The notes under the pieces were generated by a model that saw only the letters and a list, made by a program, of their open reading frames with translations, did not search any database and was not told the DNA's origin. DNA of 64,000 nucleotides from Aeromonas sanarellii (GTDB taxonomy: Bacteria; Pseudomonadota; Gammaproteobacteria; Enterobacterales; Aeromonadaceae), in NCBI RefSeq assembly GCF_000820085.1, contig NZ_CDBN01000050.1:62001-126000 (forward strand). Reading direction: 5' to 3'. Both the position numbers and the translations under genes were made by a program. Shown here in pieces: positions 50,826 to 59,621 of this stretch (its first letter is position 1; each line of letters begins with the position of its first letter).

Positions 50826-53315
50826 ATGAAGCTGAGTCGACGCGACTTTATGAAGGCCAATGCGGTGGCGGCAGCCGCTGCCGTGGCCGGTGTCAGTGCC
50901 CCCACCCTGGCGGCGAACCTGATCACCAGTACTGACAAGACAGCCATCACCTGGGACAAGGCACCGTGCCGCTTCTGCGGGACCGGCTGCTCCGTGCTGG
51001 TGGGCTCCCAGGGAGGCCGTGTCGTCGCGACCCAGGGCGATCCCGATGCGCCGGTGAACCGCGGCCTCAACTGCATCAAGGGCTACTTTCTGTCCAAGAT
51101 CATGTATGGCGAGGATCGCCTGACCCAGCCCATGCTGCGCATGACCAACGGCAAGTTTGACAAGAACGGCGACTTCGCCCCCATCAGCTGGGATCAGGCC
51201 TTCGACATCATGGCCGAGAAGTTCAAGGCGACCCTGAAAGAGAAGGGCCCGACCGCCGTCGGCATGTTCGGCTCCGGCCAGTGGACCGTCTGGGAAGGCT
51301 ATGCCGCCGCCAAGCTGATGAAGGCGGGCCTGCGCTCCAACAACCTGGACCCCAACGCCCGTCACTGCATGGCCTCCGCCGTGGTCGGCTTCATGCGCAC
51401 CTTCGGCATGGACGAACCTATGGGCTGCTACGACGACATCGAGCAGGCCGACGCCTTCGTGCTCTGGGGCTCCAACATGGCCGAGATGCACCCCATCCTC
51501 TGGTCACGCATCTCCGATCGCCGTTTGTCCCACCAAGATGTGCAGGTGCACGTGCTCTCCACCTTCGAGCACCGCAGCTTCGAGCTGGCGGACAACGGCA
51601 TGGTGTTCACCCCGCAGACCGATCTCGCGATCCTCAACTACATCGCCAACTACATTATCCAGAACGACAAGGTGAACTGGGAGTTCGTCAACAAGCATAC
51701 CCAGTTCCGCAAGGGGACCACGGACATCGGCTACGGCCTGCGTCCCACCAACCCGCTGCAGCAGAAGGCCAAGAACCCGGACAACGGCGACTCCACCCCC
51801 ATGAGCTTCGACGACTTCGCGAAATTCGTGGCGGATTACGATCTGGAGTCCGTCTCCAAGCTCTCCGGCGTGCCCAAGGACAAGCTCGAGAAGCTGGCCC
51901 AGCTCTATGCCGACCCGAGCAAGAAGGTGGTCTCCTACTGGACCATGGGGTTCAACCAGCACACCCGCGGCGTCTGGGCGAACAACCTCTGCTACAACAT
52001 CCACCTGCTGACCGGCAAGATCTCCCAGCCGGGCTCCGGTCCCTTCTCCCTGACCGGCCAGCCCTCCGCCTGCGGCACCGCCCGTGAGGTGGGCACCTTC
52101 GCCCACCGCCTGCCCGCCGACATGGTGGTGACGGATCCCAAACACCGCGCCATCGCCGAGAAGATCTGGAAGCTGCCGGAAGGCACCATCCCCGAGCAGG
52201 TGGGCTACCACGCCGTGCTGCAGAACCGCATGCTCAAAGACGGCAAGCTCAACGCCTACTGGGTGATGTGCAACAACAACATGCAGGCCGGCCCGAACAT
52301 GAACGAGGAGGGGCTGCCCGGCTATCGCAACCCGGCCAACTTCATCGTGGTGTCCGACCCTTACCCGACCGTCACTGCCCAGGCGGCCGACCTCATCCTG
52401 CCCACCGCCATGTGGGTGGAAAAAGAGGGGGCTTACGGCAACGCCGAGCGCCGCACCCAGTTCTGGCACCAGCAGGTCAAGGCACCGGAAGGAGCCAAGT
52501 CCGACCTGTGGCAGCTGATGGAGTTCTCCAAGCGCTTCACCGTGGAAGAGGTGTGGCCAGCCGAGCTGATTGCCAAGATGCCGGAAGTGAAGGGCAAGAC
52601 CCTGTTCGAGGTGCTCTACGCCAACGGCCAGGTCGACCAGTTCCCGAAAGCGCAGAGCAAGGGCGCGCTCAACGACGAGGCCGAGCACTTCGGCTTCTAC
52701 GTCCAGAAGGGGCTGTTCGAGGAGTACGCCACCTTCGGTCGCGGCCACGGCCACGATCTGGCACCCTTCGATCAGTACCACGAGGCCCGCGGCCTGCGCT
52801 GGCCCGTGGTGGACGGCAAGGAGACCCTGTGGCGCTATCGCGAAGGGTTCGACCCCTATGTGAAGGCGGGCGAAGGGGTGCGTTTCTACGGCAAACCCGA
52901 CGGCAAGGCGGTAATCTTCGCGCTGCCCTACGAGCCTGCCGCCGAGTCGCCGGACAAGGAGTATGATCTCTGGCTCTCCACCGGCCGCGTGCTGGAGCAC
53001 TGGCACACCGGCACCATGACCCGCCGGGTGCCCGAGCTCTATCGCGCCTTCCCTGATGCGGTGCTCTTCATGCACCCGGAAGATGCCAAGGCCCGTGGCG
53101 TGCGCCGTGGCGAAGAGGTGATCGTCGCCTCCCGCCGTGGCGAGGTGAAGACCCGGGTCGAGACCCGCGGTCGCAACCGTCCGCCCAAGGGGCTGGTGTT
53201 CATGCCCTTCTTCGACGCGAGCCAGCTGGTCAACAAGCTGACCCTGGACGCGACGGATCCGCTCTCCAAGGAGACGGATTACAAGAAGTGCGCCGTCAAG
53301 GTCATGAAGGCCTAA
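50826..53315 (+). CDS. napA: Periplasmic nitrate reductase catalytic subunit NapA
   Basis: 829 residues. Tat signal [19 protein letters not shown], [4Fe-4S] ligands [13 protein letters not shown] (Cys48, 51, 55 and the later Cys in GLNCIKGYF), and the Mo-ligand Cys in [17 protein letters not shown]. It holds bis-MGD molybdenum and reduces nitrate to nitrite in the periplasm. ATG 50826 (AGGA 8 nt upstream) is preferred to 50811 because it starts the Tat signal. Confidence 0.97.
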   Translation: MKLSRRDFMKANAVAAAAAVAGVSAPTLAANLITSTDKTAITWDKAPCRFCGTGCSVLVGSQGGRVVATQGDPDAPVNRGLNCIKGYFLSKIMYGEDRLTQPMLRMTNGKFDKNGDFAPISWDQAFDIMAEKFKATLKEKGPTAVGMFGSGQWTVWEGYAAAKLMKAGLRSNNLDPNARHCMASAVVGFMRTFGMDEPMGCYDDIEQADAFVLWGSNMAEMHPILWSRISDRRLSHQDVQVHVLSTFEHRSFELADNGMVFTPQTDLAILNYIANYIIQNDKVNWEFVNKHTQFRKGTTDIGYGLRPTNPLQQKAKNPDNGDSTPMSFDDFAKFVADYDLESVSKLSGVPKDKLEKLAQLYADPSKKVVSYWTMGFNQHTRGVWANNLCYNIHLLTGKISQPGSGPFSLTGQPSACGTAREVGTFAHRLPADMVVTDPKHRAIAEKIWKLPEGTIPEQVGYHAVLQNRMLKDGKLNAYWVMCNNNMQAGPNMNEEGLPGYRNPANFIVVSDPYPTVTAQAADLILPTAMWVEKEGAYGNAERRTQFWHQQVKAPEGAKSDLWQLMEFSKRFTVEEVWPAELIAKMPEVKGKTLFEVLYANGQVDQFPKAQSKGALNDEAEHFGFYVQKGLFEEYATFGRGHGHDLAPFDQYHEARGLRWPVVDGKETLWRYREGFDPYVKAGEGVRFYGKPDGKAVIFALPYEPAAESPDKEYDLWLSTGRVLEHWHTGTMTRRVPELYRAFPDAVLFMHPEDAKARGVRRGEEVIVASRRGEVKTRVETRGRNRPPKGLVFMPFFDASQLVNKLTLDATDPLSKETDYKKCAVKVMKA

Positions 53316-53330
53316 GGCGGGGCCGGGGGG

Positions 53331-54065
53331 ATGAGTCGCAGCCGTCGCCAGTTCCTGGCCGACCTCGCCAAGGGGGCCTGCAGCGTGGGCCTCCTCGGGG
53401 CGGGTCTGGGCACGGTGGCGCGTCAGCAGGCCCAGGCGGTGCCCGCCCAGGCTCTGCGCCCGCCGGCGGCCCTCGACGAAGCGGATTTCCTCGGCGCCTG
53501 CGTGCGCTGCGGGCTCTGCGTCGAAGCTTGCCCTTATGACACCCTCAAGCTCGCCCGGCTGCTGACCCCCGTGACCACGGGCACCCCCTATTTCGAGGCG
53601 CGCGCCGTCCCCTGCGAGATGTGTGACGACATCCCCTGCGTGGCAGCCTGCCCGAGCGGAGCCCTGGATCAGGGGATGACGGACATCGATCAGGCGCGGA
53701 TGGGGGTGGCGGTGCTCATCGATCACGAGACCTGCCTCAACTACCTGGGGCTGCGCTGCGACGTCTGCTACCGGGTCTGCCCGCTCATCGACAAGGCGAT
53801 CTCGCTCGAACTGGTACGCAACCCGCGCACCGGCAAGCACGCCATGTTCCTGCCCACGGTGCACAGCGAGGCCTGCACCGGCTGCGGCAAGTGCGAGCAC
53901 GCCTGTGTGCTGGAGGAGGCGGCCATCAAGGTGGTGCCTCGCGGGCTCGCCAAGGGGGAGCTGGGCCATCACTACCGGCTCGGCTGGGAAGAGAAGGCCA
54001 AGGCGGGCAAGTCCCTCATCGGTGAGCGCCTGACCCTGCCGACCCGCAAACCGGAGGGGCTATGA
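53331..54065 (+). CDS. napG: Ferredoxin-type protein NapG
   Basis: 244 residues: Tat signal ([19 protein letters not shown]), then four [4Fe-4S] motifs ([52 protein letters not shown]). With NapH it forms a quinol oxidase that passes electrons toward NapC/NapB/NapA. It overlaps napH by 4 nt. Confidence 0.94.
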   Translation: MSRSRRQFLADLAKGACSVGLLGAGLGTVARQQAQAVPAQALRPPAALDEADFLGACVRCGLCVEACPYDTLKLARLLTPVTTGTPYFEARAVPCEMCDDIPCVAACPSGALDQGMTDIDQARMGVAVLIDHETCLNYLGLRCDVCYRVCPLIDKAISLELVRNPRTGKHAMFLPTVHSEACTGCGKCEHACVLEEAAIKVVPRGLAKGELGHHYRLGWEEKAKAGKSLIGERLTLPTRKPEGL

Positions 54066-54937
54066 GTCGTTATCCAGGGGCCGAAGCCCGGGCGCGGCTG
54101 GGCTGGTGGCGGTCGCATCGCTTCCTGCTGCTGCGCCGGCTCTGCCAGTTCGGCGTGCTCTCGCTCTTCCTGCTGGGACCGCTGGCGGGCATCTGGATCC
54201 TCAAGGGCAACCTCTCCAGCTCGCAGTTGCTGGAGACGGTGCCCCTCACGGATCCCCTGACCCTGCTGCAGTCGGTGGCGGCGGGCCATTGGCCCATCCC
54301 CACCCTGTGGCTCGGGGCCGGGTTGGTACTCGCGGGTTACTGGCTGGTGGGGGGGCGGGTGTTCTGCTCCTGGGTCTGCCCGGTCAACCTGGTCACGGAT
54401 GCCGCCGCCTGGGTTCGGGCCCGGCTCGGTCTCAAGGGCAACGGCCAGTTCAACCGCCACACCCGCTACTGGCTGCTGGCCATGGTGCTGGTGGCCCCGG
54501 CCATCACAGGCGTGCTGGTGTGGGAGCTGGTCAACCCGGTGTCGCTCAGCCTGCGCGGCCTGCTGTTCGGCATGGGGGCGGGCTGGGGTCTGCTGGCGGC
54601 CCTGTTCCTGTTCGACCTCTTCGTGGTGGAGCGGGGCTGGTGTGGTCATCTCTGTCCGGTGGGGGCCTTCTATGCCCTGGTCAACCGGGTGGGGTTCGTC
54701 AAGATTGCAGCCAATGGGCGCGAGCGGTGCAGCAACTGCATGGATTGTTATGCGGTCTGCCCGGAGCGTCCCATACTGCGCGGCCCGGTTCACGGGGCCA
54801 AACGCGGTCACGGGCCCTTGATTGCGGCTCAGGAGTGCACCAACTGCGGCCGTTGCATCGATGTCTGCGCGGAGCAAGTTTTCGAAATCACTACAGGTTT
54901 TGCCGTCAAGGCAGAGAAAACGTCGGAGAACAAATAA
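54062..54937 (+). CDS. napH: Membrane ferredoxin-type quinol dehydrogenase NapH
   Basis: 291 residues with four membrane helices, two CxxxCP motifs at the cytoplasmic side ([18 protein letters not shown]) and two [4Fe-4S] motifs near the C-terminus ([26 protein letters not shown]). The partner of NapG. Its TAA overlaps the napB ATG by one base. Confidence 0.94.
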   Translation: MSRYPGAEARARLGWWRSHRFLLLRRLCQFGVLSLFLLGPLAGIWILKGNLSSSQLLETVPLTDPLTLLQSVAAGHWPIPTLWLGAGLVLAGYWLVGGRVFCSWVCPVNLVTDAAAWVRARLGLKGNGQFNRHTRYWLLAMVLVAPAITGVLVWELVNPVSLSLRGLLFGMGAGWGLLAALFLFDLFVVERGWCGHLCPVGAFYALVNRVGFVKIAANGRERCSNCMDCYAVCPERPILRGPVHGAKRGHGPLIAAQECTNCGRCIDVCAEQVFEITTGFAVKAEKTSENK

Positions 54938-55392
54938 TGAAGAAGCTGATTGGAGCAATGCTGGCCTGCCTGATGGCGGGTTCCTTGATGGCGGCCGTCC
55001 CCGAGATCACCAACAGCACGGGGGGGATCAAGTCGGAGCGGGGGAGCACGGATCTGGTGACCGAGGCCGATGCGGCCCCGCTCAAGAACTACCGCAAGGA
55101 CGGCGACATCTATGATCGCCAGTACATGCATCAGCCCCCGCTGATCCCCCATGACACCCGCAACTACGAGGTGGACAACAAGGTCAACAAGTGCCTGGCC
55201 TGCCACAGCTTCAAGAACGCCAGCAAGATGAAGGCGCCCAAGATAAGCCCCACTCACTTCGAGACCCGCGACGGTCAGACCCTGGGTGAAGTCTCTCCCC
55301 GCCGCTACTTCTGCCTGCAGTGCCACGTGCCGCAGGCGGACGCCAAGCCGCTGGTGGAGAACACCTTCAAACCGGTCGAAGCACTGAACTAA
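54937..55392 (+). CDS. napB: Diheme cytochrome c subunit NapB
   Basis: 151 residues. Signal peptide (LIGAMLACLMAGSLMAA), heme sites CLACH and CLQCH, and the NapB signature YDRQYMHQPPLIPHDTRNYEV. It transfers electrons from NapC to NapA in the periplasm. Its last codons lie inside an 83-bp tandem duplication that continues into napC. Confidence 0.95.
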   Translation: MKKLIGAMLACLMAGSLMAAVPEITNSTGGIKSERGSTDLVTEADAAPLKNYRKDGDIYDRQYMHQPPLIPHDTRNYEVDNKVNKCLACHSFKNASKMKAPKISPTHFETRDGQTLGEVSPRRYFCLQCHVPQADAKPLVENTFKPVEALN

Positions 55393-55541
55393 GGAGTTTA
55401 CCGATGACATCACTCAGCCTTGTCCCCAGTGTCTGGACCACCTTCAACACACCAGTGAACGAAGCACTGAACTGAGGAGCCATAGATGAAATTACCCGGC
55501 TTTGTCCAGCGTCTGTGGACCACCTTCAAGTCACCGTCCAA
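55377..55541 (+). repeat. 83-bp tandem duplication across the napB-napC junction
   Basis: Units 55377-55459 and 55460-55541 align at about three of four bases. Identical blocks are a 14-mer at the start (CGAAGCACTGAACT), the AGGAG ribosome-binding site and TGGACCACCTTCAA. The unit holds the napB end, the spacer with its ribosome-binding site and the napC start, so the second unit forms the present napC start. Confidence 0.85.
55404..55475 (+). CDS. Candidate micro-ORF (23 codons) between napB and napC
   Basis: ATG with AAGGAG 8 nt upstream; ends with TGA just before the GAGGAG of napC. Its N-terminus (VPSVWTTFNTP) resembles that of NapC ([11 protein letters not shown]) and its end (NEALN) that of NapB (VEALN). 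It looks like the direct product of the tandem duplication. Whether it is translated is unknown. Confidence 0.35.
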   Translation: MTSLSLVPSVWTTFNTPVNEALN

Positions 55542-56076
55542 GGCGGCTCTCTGGGTCATCCTGCTGATGGGCTTCTTCGGCGGCGTCATCTTCTGGGGTG
55601 GTTTCAACACTGCCATGGAGGCGTCCAACACCGAGGCCTTCTGCACCGGTTGTCACGAGATGAAGGACAACGTGTTCGTGGAGTACCGCGACACCATCCA
55701 CTATGCCAACCGCTCCGGCGTGCGGGCCAGCTGCCCGGATTGCCACGTGCCCCACGAGTGGACCTACAAGATCATCCGCAAGGTGCAGGCCTCCAAGGAG
55801 CTGTGGGGCATGATCACCGGCAAGGTGGACACTCGCGAGAAGTTTGAATCCCACCGCCGCGAGATGGCGGAGCGGGAGTGGAAGCGGATGAAGGACACGG
55901 ATTCGCGCGAGTGCCGCAACTGTCACAACTTCGAGTACATGGACTTCTCCCTGCAAGGGCGGCGAGCAGCCCAGATGCACTCCACCAACCTGGCAAGCGG
56001 TCAGAGCACCTGCATCGACTGCCACAAGGGGATTGCGCACCAACTGCCTGACATGAAAGGCGTGCCAGGCTTCTGA
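55486..56076 (+). CDS. napC: Tetraheme cytochrome c NapC (NirT family)
   Basis: 196 residues. One N-terminal membrane anchor ([20 protein letters not shown]) and four heme motifs (CTGCH, CPDCH, CRNCH, CIDCH). It oxidises menaquinol or ubiquinol and reduces NapB. The last gene of the nap operon, followed by a strong terminator. Confidence 0.96.
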   Translation: MKLPGFVQRLWTTFKSPSKAALWVILLMGFFGGVIFWGGFNTAMEASNTEAFCTGCHEMKDNVFVEYRDTIHYANRSGVRASCPDCHVPHEWTYKIIRKVQASKELWGMITGKVDTREKFESHRREMAEREWKRMKDTDSRECRNCHNFEYMDFSLQGRRAAQMHSTNLASGQSTCIDCHKGIAHQLPDMKGVPGF

Positions 56077-56080
56077 TACC

Positions 56081-56119
56081 CAGGCCACCGGATCCCGCCG
56101 ATCCGGTGGCCTGTGATTT
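56081..56119 (+). terminator. Intrinsic terminator of the nap operon
   Basis: CAGGCCACCGGAT-N7-ATCCGGTGGCCTG, a 13-bp perfect stem, followed by TGATTTTC. Confidence 0.85.
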
Positions 56120-56246
56120 TCACCCCCTCTGCCAGACAACTTTTGATAGAATCCCGCCCGGTAGCGTGTCGTCCTGCATCCTCGACCAGGCCAGGCGGCG
56201 CCTTCATCCCATCCTCTCGTGGTCAATGATTGACAGGAATTGCCCC

Positions 56247-56753
56247 ATGGCCCCCAAACACAGCGAATTCATCCCTCTCAAGATCGCCGTACTGACGGTC
56301 TCAGACAGCCGCAGCGCCGCCGACGACAGCTCGGGGGACTACCTGGTGTCCGCCCTGACCGAGAGCGGCCATATGCTGGCCGACCGGGCACTCTGCCCCG
56401 ACAACCTGTTTCGCATCCGGGCCCAGGTGAGCGACTGGATCGCCGATGAAGGGGTACAGGTGGTGCTCATCAACGGTGGCACCGGCTTCAACGAGCAGAA
56501 CCGGGTGCCCGAGGCGGTCGGCGTGCTGTTCGAGCGCACCGTGCAGGGTTTTGGCGAGATGTTCCGCCAGCTCTCGTTTGCCGAGATCAAGGGCTCGGCC
56601 ATGCAGAGCCGCGCGCTGGCGGGGCTCGCCAATCGCACCCTGATCTGCTGCCTGCCTGGCTCGACCGGCGCCTGCCGCCTCGGGTGGGAGCAGCTGATCC
56701 GGGATCAGCTCGACGCCCGCACCAGGCCGTGCAACTTCGTCGCCCATCTGTGA
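56247..56753 (+). CDS. moaB: Molybdenum cofactor protein MoaB
   Basis: 168 residues of the MogA/MoaB fold: KIAVLTVSDSRSAADDSSGDY, INGGTGFNEQNRVPEAV, GEMFRQLSFAEIKGSAM, CCLPGSTGACRLGWEQLI. Probably an adenylyltransferase-like molybdopterin protein; the E. coli form may be inactive in that reaction. The ATG at 56247 has AGGA upstream. It starts the moaBCDE operon. Confidence 0.92.
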   Translation: MAPKHSEFIPLKIAVLTVSDSRSAADDSSGDYLVSALTESGHMLADRALCPDNLFRIRAQVSDWIADEGVQVVLINGGTGFNEQNRVPEAVGVLFERTVQGFGEMFRQLSFAEIKGSAMQSRALAGLANRTLICCLPGSTGACRLGWEQLIRDQLDARTRPCNFVAHL

Positions 56754-56762
56754 GGGGCAGCC

Positions 56763-57287
56763 ATGAACCCGACCGATCCCAGGCAGACTCAACCCAACCT
56801 GACTCATCTCAACCAGAGCGGTGAAGCCCACATGGTGGATGTCACCGACAAGCAGGTGAGCGAACGGGAGGCCCGCGCCGAGGCCTTCGTGCGCATGGCG
56901 CCCGACACCCTGGCGCTCATCCTGAGTGGCCGGCACCACAAGGGCGACGTCTTCGCCACCGCCCGCATCGCCGGCATCATGGCGGCCAAGAAGACCGCCG
57001 ATCTCATCCCCCTCTGCCACCCCCTGGCCCTGACCCGGGTGGAGGTAGAGATCCAGGCCCAGCCCGAGCACAATAGGATCCACATTCGCACCCTGTGCAA
57101 GCTCTCCGGCAAGACGGGGGTGGAGATGGAGGCGCTGACCGCGGCGTCGGTGGCGGCGCTGACCATCTACGACATGTGCAAGGCGGTGCAAAAGGACATG
57201 GTGATCGAGCAGGTCCGGCTGGTGGAGAAGAAGGGCGGCAAGTCCGGTCATTTCCAGCTGGATGCAAATGCAGGAGAGAACGCATGA
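56763..57287 (+). CDS. moaC: Cyclic pyranopterin monophosphate synthase MoaC
   Basis: 174 residues. Core motifs [60 protein letters not shown] and [20 protein letters not shown] are all present. It makes cPMP from the MoaA product. About a dozen N-terminal residues ([11 protein letters not shown]) precede the usual start. GAGGGG lies before the ATG; its stop overlaps moaD (ATGA). Confidence 0.95.
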   Translation: MNPTDPRQTQPNLTHLNQSGEAHMVDVTDKQVSEREARAEAFVRMAPDTLALILSGRHHKGDVFATARIAGIMAAKKTADLIPLCHPLALTRVEVEIQAQPEHNRIHIRTLCKLSGKTGVEMEALTAASVAALTIYDMCKAVQKDMVIEQVRLVEKKGGKSGHFQLDANAGENA

Positions 57288-57529
57288 TCAAGGTACTGTT
57301 TTTTGCGCAAGTCAGGGAGCTGGTCGGCTGCGACGAGCTGAGCCTGTGCTGCGAGTACGCCAGTGCGGACGAGCTTCGCCACGCCTTGAGCGAGCGCGGT
57401 GACAAGTGGGCCCTGGCGCTGGAAGCGGGCAAGCTGCTGGTGGCGGTGAACCAGACCCTGGTGCCCCTCGATACCCCCCTCAAGGACGGGGACGAGGTGG
57501 CCTTCTTCCCGCCGGTGACCGGAGGTTAA
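57284..57529 (+). CDS. moaD: Molybdopterin synthase sulfur-carrier subunit MoaD
   Basis: 81 residues, ubiquitin-like fold: [50 protein letters not shown]. The C-terminal Gly-Gly is adenylated by MoeB and thiocarboxylated. Its last codons are the 5' part of the junction duplication shared with moaE. Confidence 0.94.
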   Translation: MIKVLFFAQVRELVGCDELSLCCEYASADELRHALSERGDKWALALEAGKLLVAVNQTLVPLDTPLKDGDEVAFFPPVTGG

Positions 57530-57676
57530 GGATGAGCAAGATAACGACCGTGGATCGCACCACTGAGTTGTGCGGCGGCGACGAAGTGGCCTTCTTCCCG
57601 CTCCTTCCAGTGACGACCGGAGGCTGACATGAGCGAGGCAACCATGACCGATCGCATTCTGGTGCAGCGGGCGGAC
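57491..57676 (+). repeat. Tandem duplication across the moaD-moaE junction
   Basis: Units begin at 57491 and 57580. The first 22 bases are identical except one (57491-57512 versus 57580-57601), then come small insertions, a repeated CGGAGG ribosome-binding site and ATGAGC starts at 57532 and 57629. The copy contains the moaD end and the moaE start. Confidence 0.85.
57532..57627 (+). CDS. Candidate micro-ORF (31 codons) with a MoaD-like Gly-Gly tail
   Basis: A complete small frame between moaD and moaE. The C-terminus ([16 protein letters not shown]) copies the MoaD tail ([13 protein letters not shown]) and still ends in Gly-Gly; the N-terminus (MSKITTVDR) resembles the MoaE start (MSEATMTDR). 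It has a good ribosome-binding site (CGGAGG). If translated it would carry a MoaD-like tail without the ubiquitin fold. Confidence 0.4.
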   Translation: MSKITTVDRTTELCGGDEVAFFPLLPVTTGG

Positions 57677-58108
57677 TTTTCGCTGGCCGAGGAGTACGGG
57701 CGTCTCGCCACCCGCCCCGACAGCGGCGCCATTGTCACCTTCTTGGGCAAGGTGCGCGACTTCAATCAGGGGGAGCACGTGAAGGGGCTGGCCCTCGAGC
57801 ACTACCCCGGCATGACCGAGAAGGCGCTGGCCGCCATCGTGCAGGAGGCGCGAGCGCGCTGGCCGCTGCAGGAGTGCACCCTGATCCACCGTATCGGCGA
57901 GCTGCTGCTCGGGGATCAGATCGTGCTGGTGGCGGTGAGCAGCGCCCACCGCGAGGCGGCCTTCGAGGCCTGCCACTTCATCATGGATTTTTTGAAGACC
58001 CGGGCGCCGTTCTGGAAAAAAGAGCTGACCGCCGACGGGGTACAACGCTGGGTCGAGGCCAAAGCGAGCGACGACGCCGCCACCGCCCGCTGGCAACAAG
58101 GGGTGTGA
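57629..58108 (+). CDS. moaE: Molybdopterin synthase catalytic subunit MoaE
   Basis: 159 residues. ILVQRADFSLAEEYGRL, GAIVTFLGKVRDFNQGEHV, LEHYPGMTEKALAAI, LLLGDQIVLVAVSSAHREAAF and the MoaD-thiocarboxylate site FWKKE are present. It inserts two sulfurs into cPMP to give molybdopterin. Its start region lies in the second unit of the junction duplication. Confidence 0.95.
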   Translation: MSEATMTDRILVQRADFSLAEEYGRLATRPDSGAIVTFLGKVRDFNQGEHVKGLALEHYPGMTEKALAAIVQEARARWPLQECTLIHRIGELLLGDQIVLVAVSSAHREAAFEACHFIMDFLKTRAPFWKKELTADGVQRWVEAKASDDAATARWQQGV

Positions 58109-58169
58109 ATCCGCCGGGCCCCCCGCGACAGGGCTGCAAACCGGCACAGGTTTCAACAGGAGTAAGGGA

Positions 58170-58883
58170 ATGAAGAAGCTGTTATCCGTGGTGTTGCTGA
58201 GTGCTTGCGCCACCGCCGTGCAGGCCGACGAGGTCAAGGTGGCCGTGGCGGCCAACTTCAAGGGCACCATGGAGCGCATCGGCAAGGCGTTCACCGCCAA
58301 GACCGGCCACGGCGTCGTCATCAGCTCGGCAGCCACCGGCGTGCTCTATACCCAGATCAGCCACGGTGCCCCCTTCGATCTCTTCCTCTCCGCCGACGTG
58401 GCGACCCCTCAGAAACTGGAAGCCGAAGGCAAGGGGAGCGAGCGTTTCACCTACGCCATCGGCCAACTGGGCCTGTGGCAGAAGGGGGGACCGGCCCCCG
58501 ACGAGGCAAGCCTGCGCCACTGGGAGGGGGAGCTGGCCATCGCGAACCCCAAGACTGCCCCCTATGGCGCCGCCGCCATGGCGACCCTGGAACACCTCAA
58601 GATCGATCCCAGGCAGTACCGTCTGCTGACCGGCACCAACATCGGCCAGACTTGGCAGTTCGTCGACACCGGCAATGCGAAGCTCGGCTTCGTCGCCTGG
58701 GCCAACCTGGTGGAGGCGGGCAAGACAGGCGAAGCCTGGGTGGTGCCGAGCCAGTTCCATCCAGCCATCGAGCAGCAGGGCCTGGTCCTGAAGAAAGGGG
58801 AGGCGGTGGACGCCCTGGTGGCCTGGCTCAAGGGGCCTGGGCAGGCGCAGATCAAGGCCGCGGGTTATGCCCTGCCGCAGTGA
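58170..58883 (+). CDS. modA: Molybdate-binding periplasmic protein ModA
   Basis: 237 residues: signal peptide (LLSVVLLSACATAVQA), then VKVAVAANFKGTMERIGKAF, ISSAATGVLYTQISHGAPFD, LFLSADVATPQKLEAEG and GFVAWANLV, all typical of ModA. It binds molybdate (or tungstate) for ModBC. A 21-codon frame overlaps both its stop (TGATG) and the modB start; it may only be a spacer. Confidence 0.95.
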   Translation: MKKLLSVVLLSACATAVQADEVKVAVAANFKGTMERIGKAFTAKTGHGVVISSAATGVLYTQISHGAPFDLFLSADVATPQKLEAEGKGSERFTYAIGQLGLWQKGGPAPDEASLRHWEGELAIANPKTAPYGAAAMATLEHLKIDPRQYRLLTGTNIGQTWQFVDTGNAKLGFVAWANLVEAGKTGEAWVVPSQFHPAIEQQGLVLKKGEAVDALVAWLKGPGQAQIKAAGYALPQ

Positions 58884-58940
58884 TGGCCCGTGTGCTGAGA
58901 GGCCTCCTATGCCTGTCAGTCGGTATCCGGGAGGCGGGCG

Positions 58941-59621
58941 ATGAGTGAGGGGGATCTGCTGGCGATCTGGCTCACCCTGAAGCTGGCCGCCAGCACCACC
59001 GGCATCCTGCTGCTGCTGTCGCCACCGCTCGCCTGGTGGCTGTCTCGCAGCCAGCACCGACTGCGTCCCGTGGTGGAGGCCCTGGTGGCGCTCCCCCTGG
59101 TGCTGCCGCCGACCGTGCTCGGCTTCTACCTGCTGATCGCGTTCTCCCCCGAATACGGCATCGGCGCCTGGTGGCGGCAGACCTTCGGGACCCCGCTCGC
59201 CTTCAGCTTCCTCGGCCTGCTCATCGCCTCCGTCATCTACTCGCTCCCCTTCGTGGTGCAGCCCCTCACCTCCGCCTTCGTCAACATGGGCAGCAAGGAG
59301 ATCGAGGCCGCCGCCACCCTGGGGCTGGGGCCCATCGAGCGCTTCTTTCGCATCATCCTGCCGATGACGCTGCCCAGCTTCGTGATGGCGGCGGCCCTGG
59401 GTTTTGCCCACACCTTGGGGGAGTTCGGCGTGGTGCTGATGATAGGGGGCAACATCCCTGGCGAGACCCAGGTGCTCTCCATCGCCCTTTTTGATCACGT
59501 GGAGACGATGGACTATCGCAGCGCCCACCTGCTGGCGGGCGGCCTGATGGGCTTCTCCCTGGTGATGCTGGTGCTGGTCTACGGCGTGCTGCAGCGCCGG
59601 CAACGGAGGCTGTTCGGATGA
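58941..59621 (+). CDS. modB: Molybdate ABC transporter permease ModB
   Basis: 226 residues, about five membrane helices. The EAA loop that contacts ModC is in EIEAAATLGLGPIERFFRII; GFAHTLGEFGVVLMIGGNIPG is also typical. GGGAGG precedes the ATG. It overlaps modC by 4 nt. Confidence 0.95.
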   Translation: MSEGDLLAIWLTLKLAASTTGILLLLSPPLAWWLSRSQHRLRPVVEALVALPLVLPPTVLGFYLLIAFSPEYGIGAWWRQTFGTPLAFSFLGLLIASVIYSLPFVVQPLTSAFVNMGSKEIEAAATLGLGPIERFFRIILPMTLPSFVMAAALGFAHTLGEFGVVLMIGGNIPGETQVLSIALFDHVETMDYRSAHLLAGGLMGFSLVMLVLVYGVLQRRQRRLFG

